A stretch of DNA of 64,000 nucleotides from the NCBI GenBank assembly GCA_038496445.1, contig JALMLS010000120.1:1-64000 (forward strand), read 5' to 3'. Source of the stretch: Trichosphaerium sp. ATCC 40318 (Eukaryota > Discosea > Flabellinia > Trichosidae). The notes under the pieces were generated by a model, which was not told the origin of the DNA, searched no databases, and worked only from the letters and a program-made list of their open reading frames with translations. This document shows, piece by piece, positions 20,279-32,290 of the stretch; the first letter of the stretch is position 1; the number at the start of each line of letters is the position of its first letter. The translations under genes were made by a program, and so were the position numbers.

Positions 20279-21350
20279 ATGCTCCCAAACAACGCTCCCT
20301 TACGCCTTGAAAAAGTTACAATTATTATTCTTGGAGATGGAGCTGTTGGTACGACATAACAGCCTCTTACTGTTAATCAACGTTAATATTACGCATTTCA
20401 GGTAAAACAAGCTTAGCTATACGTTACCAGTACAAACGGTTCCCAACCGAATACGGTACCTCTCTATTTAACTGCAATCGCTTATATTGTTTAGTGCCAA
20501 CAGTATTCGACGATTACAGGTATAAACGTGTTAAATTGATTGTTTACAAACCCTAAAAACATGTTTGTTCAGAGATGCAAACGCTAAGTTTTTAGGCAGA
20601 ACTTTATGTTTACGTTCGTTTTCTTACTTTATTCTCATTTAATTGTTTAATTCTACAATAAAAAGAGTTATTGGATACTGCGGGTACAAAGGAGCTAGAA
20701 AATGCCTTGATTTTTGGATATGCTGTAAGTTAATTAAACCCTAAAATTTCTTGTTTCAGAAGTAGAAGTATCCTCTTCCGTTTGCACGGGGTACCATCAC
20801 TGTGTTGTCATCTAATATATTTTTAGATAGCTCATGTTGCTTTGATATGTTTTAGTATTGTTTCAAGGAGTAGTTTTAAAGCTGTTAGATTCAGGGTACA
20901 AAGGAATTAATCAATACAAAAAAGTTGAAAACTACAAAGCCATTACAACTTAACATATGCTCAGTGGGCAGTTGATGTGGATCAAAATAGCCCCAACGAT
21001 ACACCTATCATTCTTGTAGGTCTGAAAACGGATTTAAGAAATTCACAAGATGACAGTGTTTCAAGAGAGGAAGGCGAAGATATGGCAAGAACTATTAAAG
21101 TACAAGAAACAACTAATTTTTTCTTTTATTCTACCGCTTCGTTTTACTTAAACTAGGCGCACTCATATGTGGAATGTAGTCCTATGACAGGACAGGGTGT
21201 TGACTCAGGTAATGAACATCTATTTGTAACAATGCTTTACAAAGAATTTGACTTGTTGTAGTATTTCATGAAGCGATATTGGCAGTGCTGAATAAAAGAG
21301 GATTCTTCAAAACACATCAATATACTTACTCTAAATGTGTTTTAATGTGA
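20279..21350 (+). CDS. Rho-family small GTPase with CAAX box
   Basis: ATG at 20279. Exons carry ILGDGAVG|GKTSLAIRYQYKRFPTEY (P-loop split by an intron), PTVFDDY (Rho switch I), LLDTAGTKELENALIFGYA (switch II), IAHVALICFSIVSRSSF, DTPIILVGLKTDLRN (TKxD block), SYVECSPMTGQGV and VFHEAILAVLNKR. The protein ends KCVLM, a CAAX prenylation signal, then TGA. TVFD and LKTDLRN are typical of Rho/Rac. The switch II Gln is replaced by Thr (DTAGTK), so intrinsic GTP hydrolysis may be weak, as in Rnd-type proteins. It probably sits on membranes and acts on actin or polarity. Confidence 0.88.
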
Positions 21351-21560
21351 CCCCAATGAAACTCAAAATCTATGTAGTGAACCTTTGTAAATACTCACGT
21401 AACTACTTCTTACAATTTGTGTTGGTGTTTTTTAAGGGCCCTTAAGAGCTCAATTTAAGGTGAGCAACCATAAAAAGCACGTGCTGCCTTAAAAAAATTA
21501 AGTTAAATTGGTTCTGTTTTATTCACTGTACAAGCGCTCTGTAGAAGTCTTTTTTGTTTG

Positions 21561-24311
21561 TTAAGGTTTCATTAGTCCCTGAACTGATTGTACCTGTACA
21601 GGAGCAGTTTGTGTTCTTTCTGACTTTGTCATACGCAGTGGAAATATAGTTTTTGGCTTTAAGAATAAAAGTAGTAATATGACGAAAACAAGTATCACAA
21701 TAAAGCCCAACACGCCACCAATCAATGAGTATTGTAATGACCTATTTTCTTCCCCGTTTTCTTCGTTGCACGTGTTAATATCAAATACCGCCCAAAGTCT
21801 ATTTCGTGACTCTATTTCAATGAATTAGTGAGCGACAAGTTTGATTGATTAAAGCTCCAAACTACTTACGCTCTCCAACTCCATCTCTTTGACATGGAAT
21901 ATCAGTAGTTATAGTCATATTACTAGTATCTATTACACAGTTCTCAGAAACGTTCATTAATACTACACGTTCAACCACTTGAGCTTCTTTCAGGTTAATG
22001 GTTGATCCTAAAACAAGGCATTAGAAAAACAGTACAACTCCTGTGCATACCTGACATATTAGCACAGCCCTTTACAATAAATTCAGTTCCGGCAGTCATT
22101 ACTATTACTCCCGAATCCCAAGTCAAGTTTCCTGAGAAAGCATGTGAGTAAACTTAACAACACTGATAGCAAGAGGCGGTTTACCTTTAATGACAACCTT
22201 TGATGTATCTTGAAAATCAATAAGGTCATTCACCACAATGTTACTCCCTAAGAAGCATTCTCCGTTGGTGCAATTGAAGATTTTAACTAAGTTGTTTTGA
22301 ATCACTGGCGATTCAGCAGGTTGCAACGTCATTATTGGTTGTTCTGTTTGAGGAACGGAGGGAACAGGTTTCAATGTAGGTGGAATTGTTGTTGTAGTTA
22401 CTGGAAGTGTTGTTGGTATACCTCCTAATATTGGAGGTTGCTCTGTTGATGAAAATACAGGCGCAATTGTTGGACTATACGTTGATGGTGAATTCACAGG
22501 CGCAATTGTAGGACTATACGTTGATGGCGAATTCACAGGCTCAGTTGTTGGCCTATACGTTCCTGAACCGAGTGGTACTACTCCACTATCTTCGGATAAC
22601 CAAAGATCTAAGTAGAAGTCAAATATTTCAATTTTGGTGCGCAGCAGAAGCTCTTTCTTTTTTTGTTCGTTTTTGGCATAACGCACAGTTACTTAGTTTG
22701 TACACAAAAATTTGGTTTCCGCTAGTAACAAACATATTTCCGTTTCCATCAAAACCAGAAGCTCTTGCTTGTTCGCTTGTAAGCCGTGAGGCTAAGACAT
22801 GGCCTTTACTGGGTTAACACGGAAGAAAACGAATAGAAGTCAACACGTGACAGTTGATGTTTTTTTTTTAAGATGCTAATAGTACCTGTTATGTTCATAA
22901 CGTATACTCCTTTAGTTCCAGCAGCTAAGAATATATCTTTGCTTGGATGTGAGTACAATGCAGCTTCATCAAAGTTTTCGTTTGGAGGTGCATCAAAGGA
23001 AAAGGCTACCGTATCGTAGTCACCTTGTATCAATTAAGTTAGTTATCTTGCTGTTAAGTTTTTGGCGGTGTTATTATACCTTTCATGAAACCATATATTG
23101 TCTGTCTTGTAGCTGACAGGACAATACCACTTGAGAAAACAGTAACGCTCTAGTATTTACTATAAGATATACGTTGTGTTTCGTAGGTTTAGTTCACCTA
23201 AGACATACTTGTGGTGAACTACTTGAAGCTACTTCTGGTGTAGTATACGTTCCCTTATATCTATCTTAAGGAGAAAATCAGCGTAACAATTAACTAAGCC
23301 AACACAAGGCCAAATCACTCTATTTCTTCTTTTTTTCTTTGTTCGTTTTGCGTACAATTATTAATGTCGTATTGCTGAATACCGCCATCAAAAAAATCAC
23401 CGGGTACTCCATGAATAGAAACAAATATATTTTGTTCACTCTTGTCAGTACAGATCTGTTTGTAGTTGCCATTAAGTGCTCCAGCCAAATCAAATCCACT
23501 CACCCATTGGTTCAGATTATTGAACTTGACCTAAAGCAAATGAATCAGTGTCAATCAAGTACAATGCAAGTTTACGATGTCTGTAGATTGTCCTCCTGTA
23601 GCGAACCAACCCTGACAACTCGTACAAGTTACTATACCTACAAACCCTTCATGAGAACAAAATAAAAACTAACAGAAAACGAGACGGATATAATACCCTG
23701 TGGATGATTGTATCTGAAGCCGTAAAAGGTATCAGCTTCCGTCCAAGTTTCAAGCTCTCCAACTTGTACTTCTAAAAGGAATATCAGAAAATCAAAAAGA
23801 CTACGCTCCGAAATGGACATGTAGACATACCTTTAATGATATCGTAAAAAATAACAACATTCCTTGACGAGTCTGTAATTGCTACTAATCCTTCACTTGT
23901 AATCGCTATATTTTGCACGTGTCCAACAGTAAAATTATATAGTGGTTCCGCGTATATCCCATCTTAACATGGTAGTAAGTATCACCCAATACGTATTGTA
24001 ATCTTGAAAAAAACTTGGCAAGCAAAAATAGACAACGAAAAGAATCAGACGCGTTTTTGAAGAGAATGCCGGTTCGAGCACGTGATTTACTCCGGGAAGA
24101 ATTTATGAGTTAGGGAGTTATAATTATTGGCAGGTTCCACCCATAAACGTGGTGAGCGAATATCTACGCCTAAAAACTTGAAATGTATTTCTAAAAAACG
24201 TGCTTTTCAGTTTCCTTCCAAAGGGTAAATCAAACTACACTTACCATCACCTGAAGCATTTGTATGTACGAAATAAAGTACGAAAATAAATAATAGAGGA
24301 CGTATGTACAT
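21561..24311 (-). CDS. Type I membrane protein: propeller-like ectodomain, mucin stalk, TM
   Basis: Many short exons. It starts MYIRPLLFIFVLYFVHTNAS (signal peptide) at 24311. Exons at 24170-22800 encode blade-like repeats (GLVAITDSSRNVVIFYDI, IFLAAGTKGVYVMNIT, NIFVSIHGVPGDFF), suggesting a beta-propeller that I cannot assign. A Pro/Thr/Ser stalk follows (22560-22300) with nearly identical 13-residue units VNSPSTYSPTIAP, coded by 39-bp repeats. After Cys-containing exons comes a transmembrane helix (SLIGGVLGFIVILVFVILLL, near 21700) and a short basic tail ending at TAA, 21561-21563. This looks like a cell-surface receptor or adhesin. Exact exon ends are approximate. Confidence 0.7.
22440..22560 (-). 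repeat. 39-bp coding tandem repeat (mucin stalk)
   Basis: About 2.7 copies of a 39-bp unit (GCGAATTCACAGGC...CTATACGTTGAT on the plus strand), encoding VNSPSTYSPTIAP. Likely variable in copy number. Confidence 0.8.
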
Positions 24312-24833
24312 AATAAGCGCTGTTTGACTGTGAAATCTGTAAATACTGAAAAAAAAAAAACCGGAAAAAAGTTATCTCCGAAGAGTGTTAGCCTTTCTTG
24401 AGTAAACGATGTACATCAGAACTTCTTGTTCCACAAAATTACGACAATACACAAACAGACTGTATTGAAAATTGTGATACGAACTTACACGTCCGTGGAA
24501 TATTCTTTATTACTTCGCTATGGAATTATGTACTTAACTTACTCAAATATAAAGTATGCTATGGTTCAACAACACAACCAAAAAATTCTACTTTACACTA
24601 ACTTCACGTCGAATACATTTCAAGTTTTTCGTTGACGTGAAGTGTCGCAATAAATACCCATGTGAACCTACACAATGGCAAGTCTTGTAGTTTATTTTAA
24701 GACTCAAGTTGTCAATGTACGTTGATACAGCAGCGTCAGATTCATATTACCAATTCACAGCCTTCTTAATCAGAACAGCGCTATAATTATTCTTCGTATG
24801 TTTAATTATTATTATTAAAGAACAAATTTGCAG
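24312..24833. other. Intergenic region
   Basis: AT-rich space between two minus-strand genes. Short frames are present, none convincing. Confidence 0.45.
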
Positions 24834-27692
24834 TTATTTACGTATATAAGATAAATCAGGTGAGCGAGTTTGAGGATGTACGTGATTTGGAGGGGTGTTG
24901 AACTGAGGTCTTTGGTAGTTGCTTTGTACACTATAACCAAGAGGTTGTTGAGGAGGAGCAGAGAAGTTCATTGGAGTATAATGAGGACTAAGAAGAATAA
25001 GAGAACAGAAAACAAAGATTACACCCAAAAAAAAAACCAAACGTACCTTGCTCGGTTAAAATCAGTTGGATGAACATGAGGTCTTCCATATGGTATCTGA
25101 TTAGATCCAGCGTAATGAGGTTGAGGTTGACGTTGAACTTGAGGATTAGAAGGTGGCGGTGTATTATAAGAATTGCGAAGATGATTATTACTATTATTGA
25201 CCTGGAGAGGTTGGCTCGCACCCTGAGAATAAACCCTAAAGTAAAAAAAAATCAGAAAAAAGCTCGTAGTTTACTACAGCTCAAATCGTTCAAATTATCC
25301 AAAGATTTGTTCCCCCAAACCTTGAAAACACCGTGTTTACAAGTGAAATAAAACGTAGTGTTTATGTGCGCGTAGGGGGAAGAAAAAAGTAGGATTTGAA
25401 CGAATAGAACTGAAAAACGCATAAAAGTCATCACGTGATTTTTTTGTAAAAATTGTTGGTTGAGAGTATTCGTTTTGGTAAGAGTTGCTAAGGGTAAACA
25501 ACGTGCCTGGCAATCATTGTGTTGACTTCATCATGTTTTTTACTTTGGAGTAAATACTTGTAAAGGACAGTTAAGTCTTCTTCTACTTTTTGATTGTTTG
25601 AGAGATCTGTGTAATGCCCAAGAACACTCATTTGTTCGTTTTGAGGAAGTGATTGAAGAACACCTTTTATAACCTGTCTAATCATAGCATCAAGTTGATA
25701 AACAAGCTAAAAATAACAGAGCGTAAGAATCAAAAAATCAAAATACACCAAAAACACGAAGCGAAAAAGGTTTTTCGTGAGTAAAAAATAGCCGTACCTC
25801 ACGTGCTTTTGGGCGTTTCATTGGATTAACGTTGACACAAGGTAATACTAAATCAGAAGACTAAATAAAAGGGTAAGTAACAACTAGAAAGATTGACAAA
25901 CGCATGCTTTTATTTGGGAATAAACAAAAAAAAAGTACCTGGAATCGTTGTGGTAGTAAACAACGAGCAGTGCGTTGGTCCCAGTAAGGTAGCTTTAATT
26001 CAAAAATTTCATATAACACAAGACCGAGACTGTATATATCAGCAGAGTAGTCATAGTGGCCACCCATCTTAACCTCTGGAGCCATCCTAAAAACAATGAG
26101 AAAGTTTATAATCAACAATCATTCGAGCTTTAAAAAATATACGTACCACAATGGAGTACCACTGTTTTGTGTCATTAGACATTGTGCAGGTACCTGCTGT
26201 CCTGTCTTACTACCAATTTTACGTGCAGATCCGAAATCAGTGTATTTACAAGAGAAATCAGCAGCAACAAGTATGTTCATAGATTTGACATCTCGATGTA
26301 ATACACCCTCACTGTGAATAAACGCAAGACCAAGACAACAGTGTCTAGCCATACGCATACGATGTAATAAACTTAATTTAGTCTTTTTCCTAGGGAACCA
26401 AAATAAGTTGTCGAACAAATAGCAAGAGAATCAAAGCGACTGGTAAGCAGGTTTTTGTTTTGTTCCCTATTTCCGGAAATACGTACACATGAAGCTGATC
26501 ATAAAGACTTCCATTTGGCATAAATTCCATTACAATTGTAAGTATTTTATTAGTAGTAGCATATCCATAAATCTTAGCTACATAATCGTTCTTGGTCCTC
26601 CTAAAACAAACAATTAAAAAAAAGAATAAGAAATTCTGAAAAAAAAATCAAACTTGCTGTGCGTCGTGCCGCCAAATTATTCTAATAGCTACTTTCATTG
26701 GCCAATATTAAAAATTCACGTGATAGAAAATTCATGAGAAAAAAAAACACTCTCATGAAGATTGCTATTAAAAAATGCTCAAAATAAACCCGTACGCCAT
26801 CAAATCGACTTCTTTCTGCCATTCTGGCACTGCATTAGGTACATGTATTTCTAAATCTTTAATGACCACTTGACCATGAATCCCTGCCGCTGTTCCTTTG
26901 AATACTATACCATAACTACCTAATAAAAGGGTTAAACTAGAAGCCCAAAAAAAAATATTGGCACGTGATCAAAACAAGTAAAACAAAATTCTCCGTTTGC
27001 TCAAAAAACAAGGATTACTTTCACCACATTCATTTAGTTTATTGGAGTTGTACTAAGAAAATAAAACAACAACGCGTTGTGGATTGGTGAGAAAAAAGTT
27101 CTCAATTATTTGCGTAGTGCACGTCACAATCATACTGTTGTCCTTGCAATAATGCGTCGAAAGCAAGAAACAACCCAAACGATGATGTAAAAATAAAAAT
27201 TAATGCCACAAACTAGTTTAGGTTGTGGCATTCGCATTCTCTTTCATATAGCTTGGCGTTGTATGTACCTTTAGCGAGATGTGGAAATTCGCGTTTCAGT
27301 TGGTGTGCAGCGAACTGTATCAATCCTCCTTGGTTTTGTCGTACAGGTTGTTGAGGACGAGCGTCTGTAAACGAAAGATAAGCATACGGGTAACTTTGGC
27401 GGGTATGACGTAAAATACAACAACCACGTCATGTAAACATAAAAAACAAGCTTTTGGATGGAGCTAATGCCGTTTTTCAACAAAACATTCAGCAAGCTAC
27501 AAATAACGGCAACACAAGTGCGCGGTGTAGTTAAACCAAGCGTTAATTTGGGAATTAAAAATCGTACAAGCCATTTTATTCCGTTTAGGCGCTAATGAAC
27601 TAGAGTTGTGCAAGGCCTATGGTTGTAAGCGATGAACGCGTTAACTATTTAATGACTGGCTTTTGACCTTTTCTTGTCGGCTTTTTTGACAT
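24834..27692 (-). CDS. TKL-type protein kinase
   Basis: The kinase domain is spread over short exons: GSYGIVFKGTAAGIHGQVVIKD (Gly loop, VIK lysine), EWQKEVDLM (helix C Glu), TIVMEFMPNGSLYDQLH, GVLHRDVKSMNIL (HRD), KYTDFGSAR (DFG), MAPEVKMGGHYDYSADIYSLG (APE) and MKRPKARE. All catalytic residues are present. Glycine-rich-loop and HRDVKSMN features place it in the tyrosine-kinase-like group. The tail (25690-24834) is Gln/Pro/Asn-rich and probably disordered, ending SYIRK-TAA. The 5' exon is uncertain: the exon entering at 27364 needs an upstream start, and an ATG at 27692 (MSKKPTRK) joins in frame only with a GTCAAA 5' splice site. Confidence 0.78.
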
Positions 27693-27813
27693 TTTGTTGG
27701 GCGACGAACTGCTGAATAATCCCACTAGCGAGGTACACGACCATTATACGTTTTTGAGACCTTAGTGCAAGTGTAACCTTATTTAGAAACGGAGTTGATA
27801 CCAGTTGAAGGAA

Positions 27814-30111
27814 ATGTCATACATACTCACCAGTAGAACGTTGCTTCGTAAGGTAACTTTGTTTTCTGGACTTGTTTACTTGCGATCGTCCTCCCGCTCA
27901 CTCCATTGTAGCCATATCGTAATAAGAATACTATTCGCACTTCCAAACGTCATGTCGCGCATTGGGGCGAGGATAAGCTAACATGGGCCGTGCTTACGCC
28001 TAGGACAATAGGAAAATCAATGCAAGGCGGTGTAGTGACTCGTTTGCTCTCAACGCCAGGTACAAAAACTTTTTAACCAAAAAAGTAGTCCAACTGCTCT
28101 GCATTACTCTTAGCGGCATCATACGCGAAAACGATAGCGCTAACCGTTATATAATGCAATTATTATCGTTTTGCTTATTGGCGACTTTAGGTCTTGAAAT
28201 AGTAGGCGCACGCATGTATGCACCATCACGTACGCTCTAGATTCCTTTTGCTTCAAAAAATAACAGCCCACCAAGAGGAATTTGTTTCAGAGATGATGGC
28301 TGCGCATAACAAGTATTCAGAAGACAAAGAAAACGCTGAAGCAATAAAAGATTTTGTAGAGCTTAACTTTGGACAAGAAAAATCTAATGCACCTTACCCA
28401 AATCACTGCATGCTGTGCTTGCTAAAAGGTACTCATATCCGCTCTTTGCATTACCCCTCTTTTAACAGCATAGAGCGCTTGGCGTTTATGCCATTGGGAT
28501 TTTATTTGCTCGCTTGTCATCCGTGCACAGTCCACACAAACTTTTACGTTTTTTTTGAATATTTTTTTTGTAACTGGAATGTTTAGGTCCTGATGCTCTT
28601 AACACTGTAAATAGTGTTGCCGGTCCTCATTTCCCATCACCTGCAGGATTTGGTATGCCTTTGGGAGACATAGGATGACCATTGCTTTTGCATTCTAACT
28701 TGATGATAGGTCGTACTATTCGTGGTACTTTTGGTGAATATAAAAAAATTGATGGCAAAGTTTTGCGGTTTCAGCCAAGTATATTTGTCCCTGATAATGA
28801 ACGCCTAAATGACGCTTTTCTTGAGTTATTTGGTACTTCATTAGCTTGTTTATTTTGTGTTCTTTGCTAATTGTAATTTAGCCAAGTACGCTGAGAAGGA
28901 CGGAGGGATTTTGGTACGCAATGTACTTTAATACTATGATGTTTAAAATAATGACATTTCCTTTTTTTCTAAATAGTCAAATGAATGGTATGAGAAAAAC
29001 TACCCTGATACAAATGGTAAGCTTTAAAAGAGATAGACGAGTAAATTAATTGTTTTTTTCACCTTTTTTTTTGACTTTTTATGTTTTAGGTGATGGAATC
29101 CTTGATAAACATGAAACATCGCTTGTTATGATAAAACCTGATTCCCTTGAACGACCTTCTTCATTACCTGGACATATTATGGATTTACTTGGTACTTAAA
29201 GAGTTCAATTTTGTTGGCAGTTTTTTTTTAATTCATTTTTTTTTTCAGGTACTACTGGTTTGACAGTTGTTGGTACAAGGCTTATTTCTATGTCCCTAAA
29301 TGACGCCAAAAACTTCTATGGATTTTTGGAGGGTGTATTCGAAAAGAAATTACGTCCAAAAGGCAAGCATGGAGACACTAACGCTTTTTTTCGTTTGACA
29401 ACTATTTTTTTTTTGGTTTCGTTTTTTTTTCTTAAACTTGTTCACGTATTAATGGTGGTTTTAGTTCAACAGACAATTAAAAAGCAGTTAAGTAATGCTT
29501 TCGAGTTTGAAGTTACAGACGAAGAGATTGACTCTGTAACTGATATTTTCCAAAAGAAGAATGCTAAAAAAGAAGTAACGAGCATTATGGAGTATATGTC
29601 TGGGTACGTGATACTTTTGTTTTGGAGCATGTTATCCCATAATATTCTTATTTTTTCTTCATAGATTGGATATAGATAAAGTAACTGATCCTGACGCTCC
29701 AGGTCCAGCTAAATGCTGGGCGTTGTTGTATAGAGGCGAAAAAGCGATATCAAGTACCAATCATCAACTTTTTTTTTGCGGTTTAGTGTTTCTTCATTTA
29801 ACGATTTCTCTACTTAGCTATGAGGAATAAACTTGGCAGTACTGATCCAAATAAAGCTGATGAAGGGTCTATACGTGCAGACTATGGCAAAGATATTATG
29901 CGTAATGGTGCACATGCTAGTGACTCTGAAGAAAAGTAAGTTTTTTTTTGTTTCAGTTTTGCACCTTTTGGTTAAATGGTTTTGTTTTTTGGTTTTAATA
30001 CTTGTGTTCACTAGTGCAATACGTGAGAGAAAGATAATTGGTTTAATGGAAGATACATCTTCATACGAGAAAAAGATAATTAAAAGTTATTTAGATCATG
30101 TAAGCAAGTGA
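27814..30111 (+). CDS. Long-form nucleoside-diphosphate kinase
   Basis: About ten exons. It starts MSYILTSRTLLRKPYRNKN, basic and free of acids, so a mitochondrial presequence is likely. The first NDK-like half has WAVLTPRTIGKSMQGGVVTRLL, LEIVGARMYAPS and GRTIRGTFGEY. The second half has SLVMIKPDSLERPSSLPGHI, TTGLTVVGTRLISMS, MEYMSG, CWALLYRGEKAI, GSTDPNKADEGSIRADYGKD and AHASDSEE with the catalytic His. It ends at TGA, 30111. The two-part layout with an insert between the kinase motifs matches the long NDPK form I know mainly from bacteria. It converts NDPs to NTPs through a phospho-His. A TGA at 28676 falls inside a 57-bp GTATGC...TAG intron (28655-28711). Confidence 0.85.
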
Positions 30112-30530
30112 TAAAAACTTGTAAAAAAAAAAAGTCAGAAGAAAGTGTCAAATGATTTACTTTATTTGTTTGTCATGTTAGATTGTTATAACATCATGTT
30201 ACCATTGTTAAATATATTGCTCCTCTGAATCATTGATTCTTTGGTTACATACGACATATTGATAATGTTGCACTGGCAATACCTTCGCACTGACAAATTA
30301 CAAACAATGCTAGTACTATGTTGTGCATAACAATACCTTGTCTACCTGTGGCAATGATAAACAAAGACATAAACAAGAGCAATGTAATTTTAAGTGAAGT
30401 GCACTGTCCATCAAGTACAGTACTTATTATTGCAGTAGCATTTATTTTATGCTGGCGTTGTGGTTACTATATAGATATACACTCGCTTAATCACATCTAT
30501 AGCGGGATACTTTCGCATTAGTACCAATCG
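30112..30530. other. Intergenic region
   Basis: 3' flanks of two convergent genes; nothing supported. Confidence 0.45.
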
Positions 30531-30884
30531 TCATGAAACCATTATAAGTATTACATCTTCCAGCACTAGGTGTTCTCTGATTGCATCGTTTACCGCAGTT
30601 TTTCTTGCCTGGTATGTGGTCATACTATACTTAGAAGTGAGTCGAAAGTTGAACAGCGTAGACAATGGAGAAGTGCATACGCCATCATAACTCGTTTTAG
30701 GGCAAGATCCCCAAATGTCAGAGCAAAAAGTTCCCGAACCTCCCTCAGTTTTTTCATACAGCCTTGAACACCATTTGCCTATGCACGCTTCTGCCTCTTC
30801 GTCATTTCCTGATACAGGACATGCGAACATAATGAGTACAAAAAGAATAGCCAAGGATAGCGTAGGTAAAGATAAGTTGCTCAT
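30531..30884 (-). CDS. Small secreted Cys-rich protein
   Basis: 117 codons, one exon. MSNLSLPTLSLAILFVLIMF is a signal peptide ending near the ACPVSG cleavage region. The mature part has six cysteines (ACIGKWCSRLY, TFCSDIWGSCPKTSYDGVC) in about 45 residues, suggesting disulfide bonds. No family recognised. Confidence 0.6.
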   Translation of the reverse strand: MSNLSLPTLSLAILFVLIMFACPVSGNDEEAEACIGKWCSRLYEKTEGGSGTFCSDIWGSCPKTSYDGVCTSPLSTLFNFRLTSKYSMTTYQARKTAVNDAIREHLVLEDVILIMVS

Positions 30885-32290
30885 TGTGAGTGATAATAAT
30901 TTTTTGAGTGAAAAGGTGTAGAGAGTTTTTCAAGAGTTTGTCCGATGTAATCCCGATTTCACATAACACGAAACTACACGACTCTCATGACTGTACACGA
31001 GGACCACATACCTAAGGCAAATGTTGCCTGTTGAAATAAGCCAAAACTGGTACAGCGAACAACGTCAGCTGCCTGTTGTATTAAGGAATGTAACAACATC
31101 CGCAAAAAAGGTTGTTATCTTTTTGTAGCACATATAGTGGTTTATTTTTGTGATTGCTTTATTATGTACAGATGTACTAGATGAGGTGTTGAAGGCCTTG
31201 GCAAGTGTGTAATCTATTAAAACCCAGCGTCAATCAAAAAATGCGAGCTAGAAAAATGTACAGTCAATATAGAAATACTACATACACTACCTCTCTACTT
31301 TCGCTACCTTTTAGTAGCACTGTACTGGTAGTTTGCTCTCGCTTGCAAACGCCAAAGTGCCTTAAAATAGGCCCATACTATAGGTTGCTTTGTTGATTTG
31401 TAGTAGCAATAAATAGAGCATCAAACAACGACAGTAAGTAGTCGAGGAATTCGTGATTCATAGCAAGTCTCTGGTTTTTATCAATGGCAAGTATTTGCAA
31501 AATGCTATCAAGGTGAGACTTTTTTTGTTAGAAAATAGTTGTTCTCAACTTGCTGATTTGAACGCGTGATATGTCCGAAAGAGAAAAATCAAGCCGTTAT
31601 ATACCTACAAGCACTGATACGTGGATTACTTGTAAATATATAAACCGAGAAGGTTGAGAAATAGAGTTGTACATTAGAATGACCAACTTTTTTTGTGGGA
31701 TTCCAAAGGATAATGCGTAAATGTTAATACCCGCCCAATACTTCTATGTGTAAACGAAAGCCTAAACTGGGAGTTATCCAGCAGTGCATTATCATTTGAA
31801 TACGAAGTACTAAGACCAACTCGCAACCTTATCACGACAGCAACAGGATAGCAAGCAGAAATCACCCACCTCACCCTCATGGTTGTATAAAAAATATCCC
31901 AGTGTCCTTTTCTTAAACTCACATACGTGGTGTCAAAACACTTCCAGTGCCTCCCTTTTTCGATAAATCCCAAACGCTCGCTCTGCGCTCAAGCTATCTG
32001 TCAGGGACAGATATGTTCCTTTCCTCCCAAAGATCATCTAGCTATCTCAGGTTGGTTGATTGAGGATGTGGTCTAAACACAGACATAATTTCAAAGGGAA
32101 AAGCTATGTACGAATAAAATTTTAAGACGTAAAATGCGTACGTAAGTTTTTTTGCCAGGCAAAAACAAACTGCTTACTTTTTTCACAATGCAAGTTAAAC
32201 TAACCATTTTTTATTAAACTTATACAAGTACTGGCGCTGATCAAGTCAAAAATCCACCCAAAGCCTAGGTACTTTGTTATTCGCAATGCC
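30885..32290. other. Gene-poor region with repeat traces
   Basis: About 1.4 kb with no gene I can support. A 60-bp stretch at 31969-32030 is similar to 15015-15075. Confidence 0.4.

Noticed and set aside
28676-28678. In-frame TGA in the NDP kinase, a possible selenocysteine or readthrough codon
   Set aside because: It lies in a 57-bp intron (GTATGC...GATAG); splicing gives the expected GRTIRGTFGEY block in frame.
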